Source: Epiperipatus broadwayi
Taxonomy: Eukaryota; Onychophora; Udeonychophora; Euonychophora; Peripatidae
Direction: 5' to 3'
Length of the DNA: 64,000 nucleotides
Assembly: GCA_028023455.1 (NCBI GenBank)
Contig: JAQFVV010000018.1
Coordinates: forward strand, 3,497,800-3,561,799
Shown in pieces: positions 36,120-47,775 of this stretch; position 1 is the stretch's first letter; every line of letters begins with the position of its first letter. Both the position numbers and the translations under genes were made by a program. A model generated the notes under the pieces. That model worked only from the letters and a program-made list of their open reading frames with translations. It was not told the origin of the DNA and did no database searches.

Positions 36120-37151
36120 AGAATCTCAAAGTTGAAAAAAATAAAAACTATTTTTGTAGTATAATATTACATAATCACTTTAATCAAATTGCCCAATTAT
36201 TGTGTCTTTGGAAAGTGGACTAAAATCAATATAATAAATAGTGGCTTGAACATAACAAACCAATAAAGTAGACTTCTAACATAAACTTATTACATAAATC
36301 ATAAATCTTGCATAAACATTGCTAGACAAGATTTTATATTAAAGGACATGATACATAATGATTTACAGTATAATATAACTATTTTACCAATATCAAGTAA
36401 TGTATTTAATTGCATTTATAGATCAATATAAATGATGCCAGTATCATTTTGCTAAAAGTATCAAATTTCTTCCTATGTTAGATGTGATTGTAATTGTTAT
36501 ATTATTTGGTTCTCAATTTGAAAAATATATTTTTATGTGAATAATAGATGTGCTTAATAGTTTTAGAAGACTGATTTTTTAGAGGATTAATTTTAGGATA
36601 AATACAATACACATTAAAGCTATTTCATATTGAAAAAATACAAGAATATAGTTCTTATTATCAAACTTTCTATTAATTCCTTGTAAATGCAAAAATATTA
36701 CAAGGAAAAAAATATTGAGAAAAAAATTATCTTTCTCTTTATACCAAAATTGATCTCATCTTATTATATGATAATAAAAGATATAATCAAAGAAAAATAT
36801 TGGGATAGTTTATTGTTTTTATGAAAAATATCTGCAAATCAGTCCTTTGTTGGTTTTAGACTTTATTATTGGAAATAAAACATATTAAAATATATAAGTG
36901 ACCAAGTAATGAGAGATCATTATTTTTATCAAGTGATATTAATTATTGTAAATATAGAATTGGGTCCATTAAGTATATTACTTTGGTTAAATTTTTATTC
37001 TGAATATATTTTATAAAATTTTTCAGTTTATGTTAAATTATTGTTTTGAATGTAGGTGTATGGGATTCTTAATGATGTATACCATTAGGTTAGATATCAA
37101 AATGAATATTTATTTATTATATTTAATTAATTGTAAATATATATATTTTAG

Positions 37152-37237
37152 GTTATCAGCATGGTGCACCTCCAGTAGTAGTGCATACGATTCCAGGACC
37201 TCAAGTTGTACTTGTAGGAGGATGTCCAGCTTGTAGA
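37152..37237 (+). CDS. BRI3: BRI3 homologue, coding exon 2 of 3
   Basis: The acceptor TATATTTTAG and perfect donor AGA|GTAAGT bound 86 bp that complete a Ser codon split from exon 1 and encode residues 50-77. The exon ends in VVLVGGCPACR, matching the GGCPxCR block that opens the conserved BRI3 C-terminal domain. CPAC (73-76) is the first of two CxxC pairs. The exon ends in phase 0. Confidence 0.92.
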
Positions 37238-38429
37238 GTAAGTTCAAATTTTTATTTAAAAATTAGATATTTATGGATCTTATGCCATAATGGTGATATA
37301 TCTGTCATCAATCTTCAGGTTTGAACATGGACCAGGAGTATCTTCGCATTTTTTCTGACATAAGCAGATAGAATTTTTTTTTTTTTAGGCAGTCAGACTG
37401 TAACCAACTTTAATCATTAAATAATGATTGCTAACGAATATCTAGTCATTATCAGTCAGGAAATACAACTTTCAGAATATTTCTCTGATACTCATAGATA
37501 AATATATGTGATTTGCTGACTGTAAAAGTCAAAAAATATAGTCGTTATATGATGCAACCTTATCCTAGTTAGTGAAATTTTATACTTTCTGTAAGTGCTG
37601 CTGATCTTAGCAAATTGTTGTAGACTTCTGATCACTATATAATTCTTAAAATATTGTGTCTTTTTAGATCATTAGGTTCTTATTGCATCTCTATTGTTTG
37701 AGTTAAGATTTTCCATCTTTCATTTTTTCAAATGTTAGGTTCAAATAAGATCATTTCAATGAGATTATTTGATTGAAATAAAAATTCATACCTAATCTGA
37801 CAAGAAATCTATATTTCTTTTATGCTAATAGTATTGAATCATTGATTTTACTAATCTTTTCTCAGTCTCCATTTTTCACTTGCATAAATTCTTGTGAAGT
37901 GATAAAAAGATAGACTCAAGAGGTAAAAGTTCTTGATTCAAAACACAAACTATCACTTTTGATGTTCAAAGATTACATAACTTTCACCAAAAAACGATTG
38001 TTATGTGATATTTTGATTTTTGTTAACTTTGAACATTTATCATCTGCTGTTCCTGTTATATATGCACACAAAATAAGATAGGGAAAGAAAGAGTAAGTTC
38101 CCTTTCTAAAAGTAGATTGAGATTCTTAGATAATGGCTGCTATGACTATGACATTTGCTTATCATTAGTATTGGTTTGCTATTATTTAACACAATTTATC
38201 CTAGCATTTTACTGTTAGAATTACATCATAAACTTTAATGGGCTTTTATATTATAAGGTGCATAATTTTGTGAGAATTTCATTAATATTCAGTTCAAAGA
38301 ATAATTGGTTAATTCATTAATATATCTAACTTCTTATTGTAAAGAATAGTAAAATGTTTTGTTTTTTAAAAAATAAATCAAATAAAGTGTAATATAAGTT
38401 CTTTATATTGTAACTATCATTTGTACATT

Positions 38430-41100
38430 CATGCAACAAAATCCAGAGTCCTGGCAAATTATATTAAGGCTGATCCACCAACACTCCATGACTTACTATC
38501 CTATGAATGACATATGTGAGGCTACACTCGGAGTTGCTTAGTTCGCGTGCTGGTAGTAGCAAAGAGTGGAGAAAGAGTCGAATAAATGACTAAATTACTC
38601 ATGATTAACTAAACACATATATCTATTGCTGGCTAGATAATGCATATTTCAATAATTAACACTAGCATCAAATAGATTTGGATAAGGTTTGGTAATGAAT
38701 TGCGAAGAACACACTAAACATTTATGAGTTTTAAAATATTTAATTATAAATTATAAGATAAACAATACAAATATAAAAGTGCATTGGGATTTACACACAC
38801 AAGCATTTTATAGCGATGAGAGGATTTCAAAACAAGTTCTCATCTCTTATGCACTTTAAAAGAGTTTATTACAATTTAATGTTTATTACAGTTTTATTCT
38901 ACAATCTATTCATGCTCTAACTATGGTATACAAGAATGATAGCTAATATATATATAACCAATATATTATTACGTAATGAGCAGTCAATGTGCTCTTTATG
39001 CAGATTGTATAATATAAACTAGATCTGAGATTCAGATTATTGCTGAACAAATAATATTATGGAGGGCAAACTGGCGATTGGTAGCGTAACTTCCAAGACT
39101 ACGGCGCTACATAAAATAAATAAGAGATGCTATCCGAATGTGCAATTACTCATGGGATTCAGTACCAAGTACTCTGTTTTCGTGGACCATATGACTTGCT
39201 ATCTTAAAGTAAGTGAACATTTAATTCGGGTGATCGGAGCAGCTTATAAAACAATCTGAACCCTCGTGTTCCAGTTCTAAAAGAATGAACTGTCTGAACT
39301 AAGGATAATGGGGTGGCCCTTAAAGCCAAAGCCCATTTTAATAAAAACATAATAGCAAGGCATATACTGCATCTCTGTGCTTTATAAAAACACATTTGTA
39401 ACGCTTTCTAAAATATAAACATTAAAATTAATCGAGCGTGAAATCTATAGTTTCATTCTGTGAAACTACTATACACCTGTTCGTAAATTAGTATACTTAA
39501 ATCATGCTAAAAGAGGTAATTATAAGTGACCTAGTTTACCCAGTAATCCGTATGGTTTATGAGAATAAACTAAGGGGGAGTAAAGTATATTTAGGACTTA
39601 AAGTTAACTAATTACTTATAATATACTTTAAAATAATACTCTCACTATTACTTAACCAACTAGACATTTAATAAGTAAACCTGAATTAAACAACAAGCCA
39701 AAACATAGTAGCTTAACTAATATATATATAAGAATAAGTTTTCAGATCGGAGATTTCTAGGCATGGTAATCAGCAACATAAATTAGTTGAGTGAGAGCAT
39801 CTAATCAACTCTCCAAAATTATTATTATTATCAATCTCTGCTCTGAATGGCATAACAGAGATAAATTAACAATGTATATAAGAGAAATTAGGCATGATCG
39901 CAGATTAGAAAGATAGACAAATAATAATAATAACTGACTACAGTTATATTATCTTAAGAAAATTATAAATTACTAATGTTTATTGAGCAGGCAAGATTCT
40001 TACAAAGATTATTATTAAAACAAAGTTACAGAATTTACTTTTAAAAAGTTATTAATTTTGAACGTTCAACATTTAGCTAGCTTTGGAATTATAAATTAAT
40101 TTAATTAGCTTTGGAATTATGAATTAATTTAATAGTTTAAATTTAATATTTTATAGAGCCCTGTGGGAAGAAATTTACCGATCTTCTTCTAGCTGAGATG
40201 CTTGATGCTGGCGTTCTCCATTAGGCTGGCTTGTCCGATGTCTTCTTGGCAGGCTGTGTCTTGAACTCCATCTCCATCATGGACCAGTTTTCCGAGAAAA
40301 GAGGGACAGTGATTGTTTTACCTCATGGTTCTCATTATAGAAAAAGAGTGAACATTTTGAGGTTTTTTATTTAACTCTTTCTCATCCCCCCTCACAAGCC
40401 ATTAAAAATTGTTTACGACTTTTAATTTTCAATTTTTAATAGCCAGCTTAAATTTTAAAAGAGCAAAAGATCTGGCTTGGATATTGACAAGTGGTGCCGG
40501 GTTAATGATTTTGTCTTTGCCCTTTTGAATTTTAATTTTAAATCTTACAAATCTTCAGCTCTCAGTTTACCATTTAATTAGAGGTATTTCTGAGAAACCG
40601 ATGACCTTGATTCTCTCTTTTTTTAAAAAGAGATTTAAGCTGTCAACATTCTGTTATATATATAAAACAGACACCCCTGAATTTAAGAATTATATGCGAA
40701 TACCAATGATTCTGTACATTAAATAACTTAAAAAATAATTTAAAAAGAATTTAGAAAATCTGTAATGTTTATTAAGTCTATGACATTACAGTTCCCTTCG
40801 CATATGTACATAGGTGTGCTCCCACACATACAACGATGTTCACAACTTATTTTAATTTTATTAATTTTAAAATTATAAATGTGTATACATTATATGCATT
40901 CAAACATTAATATGATTATTAGATGTGTGCGCAGTTACAAATACAAGCCCATACACGTAAATATACGCTACTACATATTAAAACATTACTGTAAGGTTAT
41001 ATACGTGGACTGAACCGGGTAAAAAGATACTACTATGGAACATAGTAAATGAAACAGGATGATGGACAAAGTTTCAATGTCTAGTGAAGGTTTAAACCAG
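38430..41100. other. Compositionally distinct island, unclassified transposon candidate
   Basis: For about 2.6 kb the G+C and CpG content is visibly higher than in the rest of the intron (for example GTTCGCGTGCTGG at 38540 and CTACGGCGCTAC at 39099). The longest plus frame (39059-39259) has no recognisable domain. No terminal repeats were identified. A palindromic-ended segment (TGTAATG...CATTACA) sits at 40765-40793. A non-autonomous LTR element in minus orientation is one possibility. Confidence 0.35.
40160..40340 (-). other. Possible retroelement leader or coding remnant
   Basis: On the minus strand two overlapping frames are open here: one starting at ATG and reading MEMEFKTQPAKKTSDKPA before a stop, the other reading VQDTACQEDIGQASLMENAS. 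A donor-like GATCG|GTAAAT follows at about 40180. Composition differs from the intron. I do not recognise either product. Confidence 0.25.
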
Positions 41101-41249
41101 GTTTTCTGGGGTTGTAAAGTAATTTTTTGCATTAATGTTTTAAAGGCAAAATTAAATTCTGCTTATTATATTAATAGTATGAAATATTATTTTATCTATT
41201 AGAAAGCTTGATCAACCATGTTTTAATACTTTGATTCAATTTAAATCTT

Positions 41250-42245
41250 TTAGTAAAATATCCTTATTATTTCTATTAAATCAAAATATAAGAAAATTGT
41301 ACATATTAAAACATAAATTACACTTATAGATAGATTAAATTGAAAATAAAAAAGAAATTAATGTTAAATATTAGCTCTAATTGTTATTGATATTGTCAAT
41401 TATATTATCAAGATATTACTACTTTATTTAATAATCAATATTCCAAAATGGAAAATTGGGAGTTGCGATAAGAAGTGTAATCTGCAATTTAGAAGTAAAG
41501 AATATTGAAGAAAAAACTGTAACTTATATTGAATGATGGTTATAATATATATATATATATGGAATGTGTTGATAATGTTTTTATTGGAATCCATTAGAAA
41601 TAGATATTTTTGCAAAATTAAATAGCATTGGTCTTTTGGACATGAAGATAGAAAGCACATTAAATATCTTCATTTGTTAGCAAAATGGAATAATAAAACA
41701 TTAGACTATAATACGTAAATTAAGCTTATTAAAATTAGAAGTTATATCAATCTTAAATCATTTATATAGCCAGTATATAAATATGAAGAATTTAAAACTT
41801 TTATGCTAGAACCATAGTTTATCCAGATTTGAAACTGATTAAAAAAAATATAATGTTAATAAATGTATTGCTGAGTTTGTTAAATAAGGGTTGCAAGAAA
41901 TATGTATTGTTTAAGCATATAAAACAATTAGTAAAATATCAAATATTTTATTGCTTATTATTTCTATTAAATCAAAATATAAGAAAACTTTACATACTAA
42001 TATATACCAAGTACACTTATAGATAGATGAAATTGAAAATAAAAAAAAGTTAATGTTAAGTGTTAGTTCTAATTGTTATAGATATTGTTAATTATATTAG
42101 TCAAGATATTACTGCTTTATTCAATGATCAGTATTCCAAAATTGACCAATGGGAGTTTTGATAAGACATGTAATCTGTAGTTTATCCATAAATAATACTA
42201 AAGGAAAAAACTGTATAATCCATATTGAAAGATGATGAGATTATA
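41250..42245 (+). repeat. Diverged tandem duplication, about 680-bp period
   Basis: Segment A at 41250-41545 (CTATTAAATCAAAATATAAG and following) recurs at about 41940-42245 with substitutions and small indels. Segment B (41560-41930) lies between. The order A-B-A implies a period of about 680 bp, just under one and a half copies. No recognisable protein. Confidence 0.6.
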
Positions 42246-44461
42246 TATTGAAGCGATATTTATATGTTTCATGTCGGTAATTTGAAAATTATAGAGGAAA
42301 TCTTAAAAACAAATGTTTAAACAATTTTAATTATATATATATAATTTATATGTACAGATAAATGTATATGGTATAATTAAGGATAAATTTATTTTAAAAG
42401 TATGTTAAAACAAAATGTGTTTTTTTATTAACAATTACAAAGAGGAAATGAAATTCTTAGAAAAAGTATTTGAAATCTTGTAAATATAGTAATTAAGTAG
42501 GAAGATGAATATCTGATGTAATTTAGACTTATTTTATTATTCCCTTTCAAAGATAAAAATTTGTAAGTGGTATGATTGGGAAAATCAAACTGCAGACCAA
42601 AACAGAGGTCAGATATTATTTACAACCAATAGATCAAAGGATTCAAATGACTACAGATGGATCCTTTTTTTTTTGGCTGATAAGTAAGTCAAAAAGATAT
42701 AAATAGGGAGTATAAGCTGGTTTATTTTTATTCTGATTCTTCTGTTATTCTGCTATGTGCTTTAGTCATTATGCTTGTTTCAGTCAGCTTCCCATAACTG
42801 TAACTTATTTGTGCATTTTTAATTCCAACGTGCTATCTGCTTCACTCTGGCCAGCTGGGAGTACAAACCATAGTCCATTGCTGCGTCCCGAAAAGAAAGT
42901 TGTCAACTAATGGAGAAACATCTTGAACGTTGTGTCTGATGTGTATACACATTATACTCATAAACTTCTAATGTTCAAAGCTACAGGGAGAAGCCAGCTG
43001 TCAATTAAAGAATAAACTACTGCCAAAGCTACCTAGTGAATTTTGAATTATGATTAAAACCTACTACCACCATAGCTATGGTTTCACAAATAAAATCCAT
43101 CAAGATAAACCAATACCTAAAGACTGAATGTGAACTTTTAATACTGAAAGGAATAAGTATGAATTTTAAAAGAATATTATAAATATCAAGCTTAAGAAAA
43201 TTGTAAATCTCTAGCATTATTATTTATCTTCTCGGTAATGAAAATATTTGAGTCAAGTAATTGTTAATCTGTTTATAAACGAGTATAGCAAGAGATTGTT
43301 TTGTTTTCTTTATCACGATACAATTTAGTTGGTGATATTTTTATATAAAGCAATTTAAGTTTATTATTGCAATCTGGCCATGCTTTTAATGATTTATTGT
43401 TCTCAATCATTTCCACTTTATCGAAAATAGAAACAATAATTTAAATCTGTAATTTAATGAATCTTGAAAGGAATTCAAGCAAGCTGCATAAACAGAATAA
43501 ATTAATATGATCTTTTTGATTGTCTTTTAATAAATTAAACTTTTAAGCAAATTATCCTCCAGTTTTGAGAAAGTATAATTGGGATTATTGATATAAGTGA
43601 ACTGCTGTAATCTTTATTTTGGGCTGTTTTGATTACATATAAAATTTATTCATATGTAATTTATTATTCATTATTTTATTTAGTGCAATAGTATGCAGTA
43701 GATGCAAATTCCTACTGTATATTATTTTTATCGTCTTTGTATGTATTGTGGATATTACCATTTGCAAAACTGCTGGTCACTCTTACGCTTAATACGCTAT
43801 AGTCATAAATTCCTATCCTATAGCATGCTCCTAACTTATACATATATATCTATCAATAATTAATGTAACTGCCAATGTTGCTACTTACATTTTGTTTATA
43901 TAGGATTTAATTACTTGCCTGCATTACAGTTTGACAGCATTTATGATAGTCCGTTTATTAAAATAGTTTATAAATTTATTGTATTGTCAGACTAGCTTTA
44001 TTAATCTTAAAATTGTAATAAAAATTGCTTGTGAGTGTTAGTCTTTGCAGCGAGTTTATATCTTTTCAGAATTACTTAATATCTGTTAAGAAGCATTTAA
44101 ACTCTATTATACCGTATATAACATTTGTGCATAAACTTAATTATCCCATGAATAAACTTAATTATTGAATCAGTTATTCATTAAACACATTTACTTGTTT
44201 ATAAATTGACCAGGCAGTTCATTTATGCTATCGTGTGTTATCTTTATGTATGTACATGAATAAATTGTAATGTCTCATTATTTTGTAGCAGTTTGTCATT
44301 ATTTTGCAATCTCTAATTAGAATAGAAGTCTCATGTGACTAGCTGATCTTAATGGGCTATAAAGGAAGAAATTGTTGTTCTGCAATGTCAGAATGTGGAG
44401 CGCACATTCAGATTGCCCTTAGTGATTTTCGGGTTTTATAAATTTGGACAGTTACAATATA

Positions 44462-44850
44462 TGGCATGTGTTGATAATGTTTTTATTTGTTATTATTTTA
44501 CAAATAATTTTAGACATTTTTGCAAAATTGAATAAAGAGTCACACTTAAATTAGTTTTTTAAACATGAAGATAGAAGGTGCATTAAATATCTTAATTTGT
44601 TAATAAAATGTAATAATAATTAGACTATAATACATGAATTAAGCTAATTAATTTTAGAAGTTACATTAATATTAAATCATTTATATCCAGAATATAAATA
44701 TGAAAGATTCAAAAGCTTTTTTATGCTGGAATCGTAGTATCCAGGTTTGAAACTGATAAAAAAAAAAAAAAAAAATGTTAATAAATGTATTGCTGACTTT
44801 ATAAATAAGCATTACAAGAAATATGTATTGTTTAAGCATGTAAAACAATT
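44462..44850 (+). repeat. Second dispersed copy of segment B
   Basis: From TGTGTTGATAATGTTTTTAT to TTTAAGCATGTAAAACAATT this matches 41560-41930 with many substitutions. The short frames here and downstream (44747-44947, 45059-45253) may be relics of a transposon protein, but I could not identify a family. Confidence 0.6.
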
Positions 44851-45433
44851 TTATGGTAACTTAAAATGGAAAAGAAACAAAATAATAAATTTTTGGATGG
44901 CCCCTCCTTATATACATTGTTTCAATAAAACTGTAGAAATTATATGAAAAAGATTATAAATTTTTGTTCTTCAGTTATGTTTAAAATCAATTAATCAATG
45001 ATAGAGATAAAATTGATCCCAGAAAATACATAAAAAATTGTTTATATAATTAAATATCATGAAGCAAGTTACTCTTAGATCTAAAACCAGAACTAATATT
45101 AATCTAGCATATAAGCAGTATGTATATAACAAATTAAGATTTTACACTGTTATCAGTATTTACAAAACACTAAGGATTTTTGGTTATAGTTATAAACCTA
45201 AAAAAGTTCAGATGATTTGCACTGAATATAATGATGAAAAACATGAACTGTAAAATTAAAAAGTCATAGTTTCATTAATAGTATAGATTCAATAATGAAC
45301 AGAAAATCTTTTCAGATGAGTGTATTTTCGAAAATTTACAGTTAAATGTATAATTTGGCAATTGATTTTATTTTGAATGTAATGGTTGTTTTTGACAAGA
45401 ATGCTCAAGATTTGAAATGCATTAAATTATATT

Positions 45434-45841
45434 TAGTTGCTGAAAACGTTTTAACACTGACTAAGGAAAAAGTTTATTCCATATCTTTATTTGTTACCAA
45501 TAGTTGAACGTATTTTTGGCTAGAGAAGTAAGATTCATAGCATTTATAAGGTAACTGATATGCTGCAATATTAATACATATATTTATAAATAGTGCAGAT
45601 TTATTATCAGTTGCTGAGAGTGATTTCGGCTAGAAAAACCAGATTCATAGCACTCATAAGATGGCTAGTATGCTACAATACTTATAGATATATTTACCTA
45701 TAAATATTGCAGCATATCGGCCGCCTTATGAATGCTATGAATTAGGCTTCTCTAGTGAAAGCGTGCTAAGCTACTGATAATAAATAAAGATATGGAATAA
45801 ACTTTTTTCTTAGCCAACATTAAAAATATTTTCGGCAACTA
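45434..45841. mobile_element. MITE-like element with nested inverted repeats
   Basis: Outer inverted ends (TAGTTGCTGAAAACG at 45434 and its counterpart ending CGGCAACTA at 45841) extend about 75 bp inward. Inside, a block of about 60 bp occurs twice direct (about 45510-45573 and 45619-45690) and once inverted (about 45700-45770). TA at both edges fits a TA-target family, though the palindromic ends make the target duplication ambiguous. Confidence 0.6.
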
Positions 45842-47615
45842 ATTACAAAAAAGAAAAAGGATAACAACTTTGAATATTAAGTTATATTTAATATTTTCTT
45901 TGTATATGAAGCAATATTAATTTTATTTTTAATTTAGTTCAATTTATTGACAGAATTGTCATAATATTTTTGAAAGGTAAGTGAAAAAAAATGAATTTTT
46001 GTAAGTAGATCAATAAAAAAATTATTGGAAAAGATTGTCTGATTTGATATGTAAACTTCAGTTTTGGCAGATAAGTAATGATCATATTTATAGCATTCAA
46101 ATACAGTAAAAATGAGTTACTTAACATTTTCTGGATTTATATTTAAATTATAATGCTAAATATAAAGCAAATATGTTTAAATTTCAAGTAATTACTATAT
46201 CTCCATAAATGCAAAAGAACTGAATTTAAAGAATATACACTATCTGTACTGTTTAATTGCCAGTATCAGGATGAATGAAATTTAACAAAAACAAATTGTT
46301 TCCATTTCTATAGAAACCTTGCTTACACTTAATAGAAGGGGCATTTAGTACAAGATATTTTATATCTTGTTGTAACCAATTCACACACAAGTTTATCCGA
46401 ATTGAGAATATAAATTTTAATTATTTAATTTATTAATAACATATTAATAGCTGTGTATTGACTAGTGAAAAATTCTCTAAAATGAAATATTTTCAAAAGA
46501 TTACCTGTATACTACATGAGAATGCATTTTATCTTCATAATGATTTCCATAGATTGAATGAATTTTATTCATAATCCAACAAAATTAATATGCTCAACTT
46601 TTTATCTGAACAATAAAGAAATATAATCTGAATAAAAAATTTTGCAATAATAAACTGCAACTCAATTTTACTTCATGCTATTTAAGAGTAATGTTGAAAT
46701 CATAGCCTAATGTATATTCCACATTTATCTAAGGTTAGATCTATAGTGACCTTCTTGGAAAGCTATTTGGCAGTAATTGGAGTTATGAAACAGTTTTTAA
46801 AATACATTCTCTTGAATAGAGTGATCTTGTTCGGAGAAAAAGTGTGCATTAAGCTTCTAAATACTAAATTACTATGAGAAATAAAACTCAGCGGATATTA
46901 AAAGAAAAGTTGCTTAATAAAATATATATAAAAACATTTGGATTTGTAATTTTCAATTATTCAAGCTATAGTTACACCAAGTAAAACTCTTTAATAAATT
47001 CTGATCTCCTATCTAGATATTCAATCAAGAATCTACAAAGAATTATAGTATAACAAATGAATTTCTTACGAGATTCCAAACAAATTTATTTTTCAAGATT
47101 GAACAATAATGCTAACTAATCTGATCTTTCCAAACTTTACTGCAGGTTCAGCAATTGATTCAGGACAATCTATGGCTATTCAGCTTATTTGTTTCACAAA
47201 TGGAATTTGGTTACCAATGACCTATATAGATATAAACACTCATAAACTATGAACTCATTACTCAGTAGCAGGATTCAACGCTTAATAAAGTCATTAGTAG
47301 ATTTATATCTTAATTGGAATCTTTATAGATTTCTTTATGATATTTTGTTAATAGTGTTATTTTAAAAAAAAATCCTTATGCTAAGTAAGGAAATAAATAA
47401 ATAAGTAATGGATCTTGAGGTCATAATATTTTATGGTAATTGGATGGATTGTATCTTATTACTTTTTCTCCCTAAAAAATGGTGAAGTGATAGTTTGACT
47501 ATTATTGGTGAACTTTAATGACTTGCAAAATAGTGAGTATAATACTATAGATATATCATTATATATTTTTTATATTAACTTGCATAGAAAAAATACTTTT
47601 TTTTTTTTGTTTTAG

Positions 47616-47747
47616 GTTGGAGTGTTAGAAGATGATTTCACTTGTTTAGGTATTTGTCTTGCCATTGTATTTTTTCCACTTGGTCTTTTATGTCTTTTGG
47701 CTTTAAGAGAACGACGTTGTCATAATTGTGGAGCAACCTTTGGCTGA
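47616..47747 (+). CDS. BRI3: BRI3 homologue, coding exon 3 of 3
   Basis: After TTTTGTTTTAG the exon reads [20 protein letters not shown] (residues 78-97), a hydrophobic stretch continuing to about residue 107, then [13 protein letters not shown] and TGA. VGVLED, the hydrophobic segment and the terminal CxNCGATF are hallmark positions of BRI3. CHNC (112-115) is the second CxxC pair, so the domain has the LITAF-like plan of two CxxC halves flanking a membrane-inserted helix. Membrane association at endosomes or lysosomes is inferred from the family. Confidence 0.95.
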   Translation, partial: VGVLEDDFTCLGICLAIVFFPLGLLCLLALRERRCHNCGATFG

Positions 47748-47769
47748 TATAATAGTATCTATTGAAATC

Positions 47770-47775
47770 AATAAA
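47770..47775 (+). terminator. Proximal polyadenylation signal of BRI3
   Basis: AATAAA lies 23 bases after the stop codon. A second AATAAA at 48073-48078 would give a longer 3' UTR of about 340 bases. Which is used cannot be decided from sequence. Confidence 0.5.

Larger units (their letters stand above)
12876..37151 (+). other. BRI3 intron 1 (phase 1), about 24.3 kb
   Basis: It runs from donor GTAACT (12876) to acceptor TATATTTTAG (37142-37151). It is filled with transposon copies: fold-back/hammerhead element (23.7 kb), fold-back (28.2 kb), LINE copies (29.1 and 33.7 kb), gypsy remnant (30.7-33.5 kb), SINE (36.0 kb), plus a candidate antisense transcript (15.7-19.8 kb). The stretches 12.9-15.7, 16.8-18.6, 21.1-23.7, 24.5-28.1 and 36.1-37.1 kb show nothing further that I can support beyond AT-rich sequence and chance ORFs. 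Confidence 0.85.
37238..47615 (+). other. BRI3 intron 2 (phase 0), about 10.4 kb
   Basis: It runs from GTAAGT at 37238 to TTTTGTTTTAG at 47605-47615. It contains the 38.4-41.1 kb island, the 41-45 kb duplicated repeats and the 45.4 kb MITE. A TATA-like sequence, GATATAAATAGGG, at about 42696 lies in a GC-richer patch (42.7-43.0 kb), perhaps an old LTR promoter. The stretches 37.3-38.4 and 45.9-47.6 kb show nothing I can name. Confidence 0.85.

Noticed and set aside
44747-45253. Two short plus-strand frames as a gene
   Set aside because: They lie in a dispersed repeat, contain long A-runs, and no domain is recognisable; listed only as part of the repeat.
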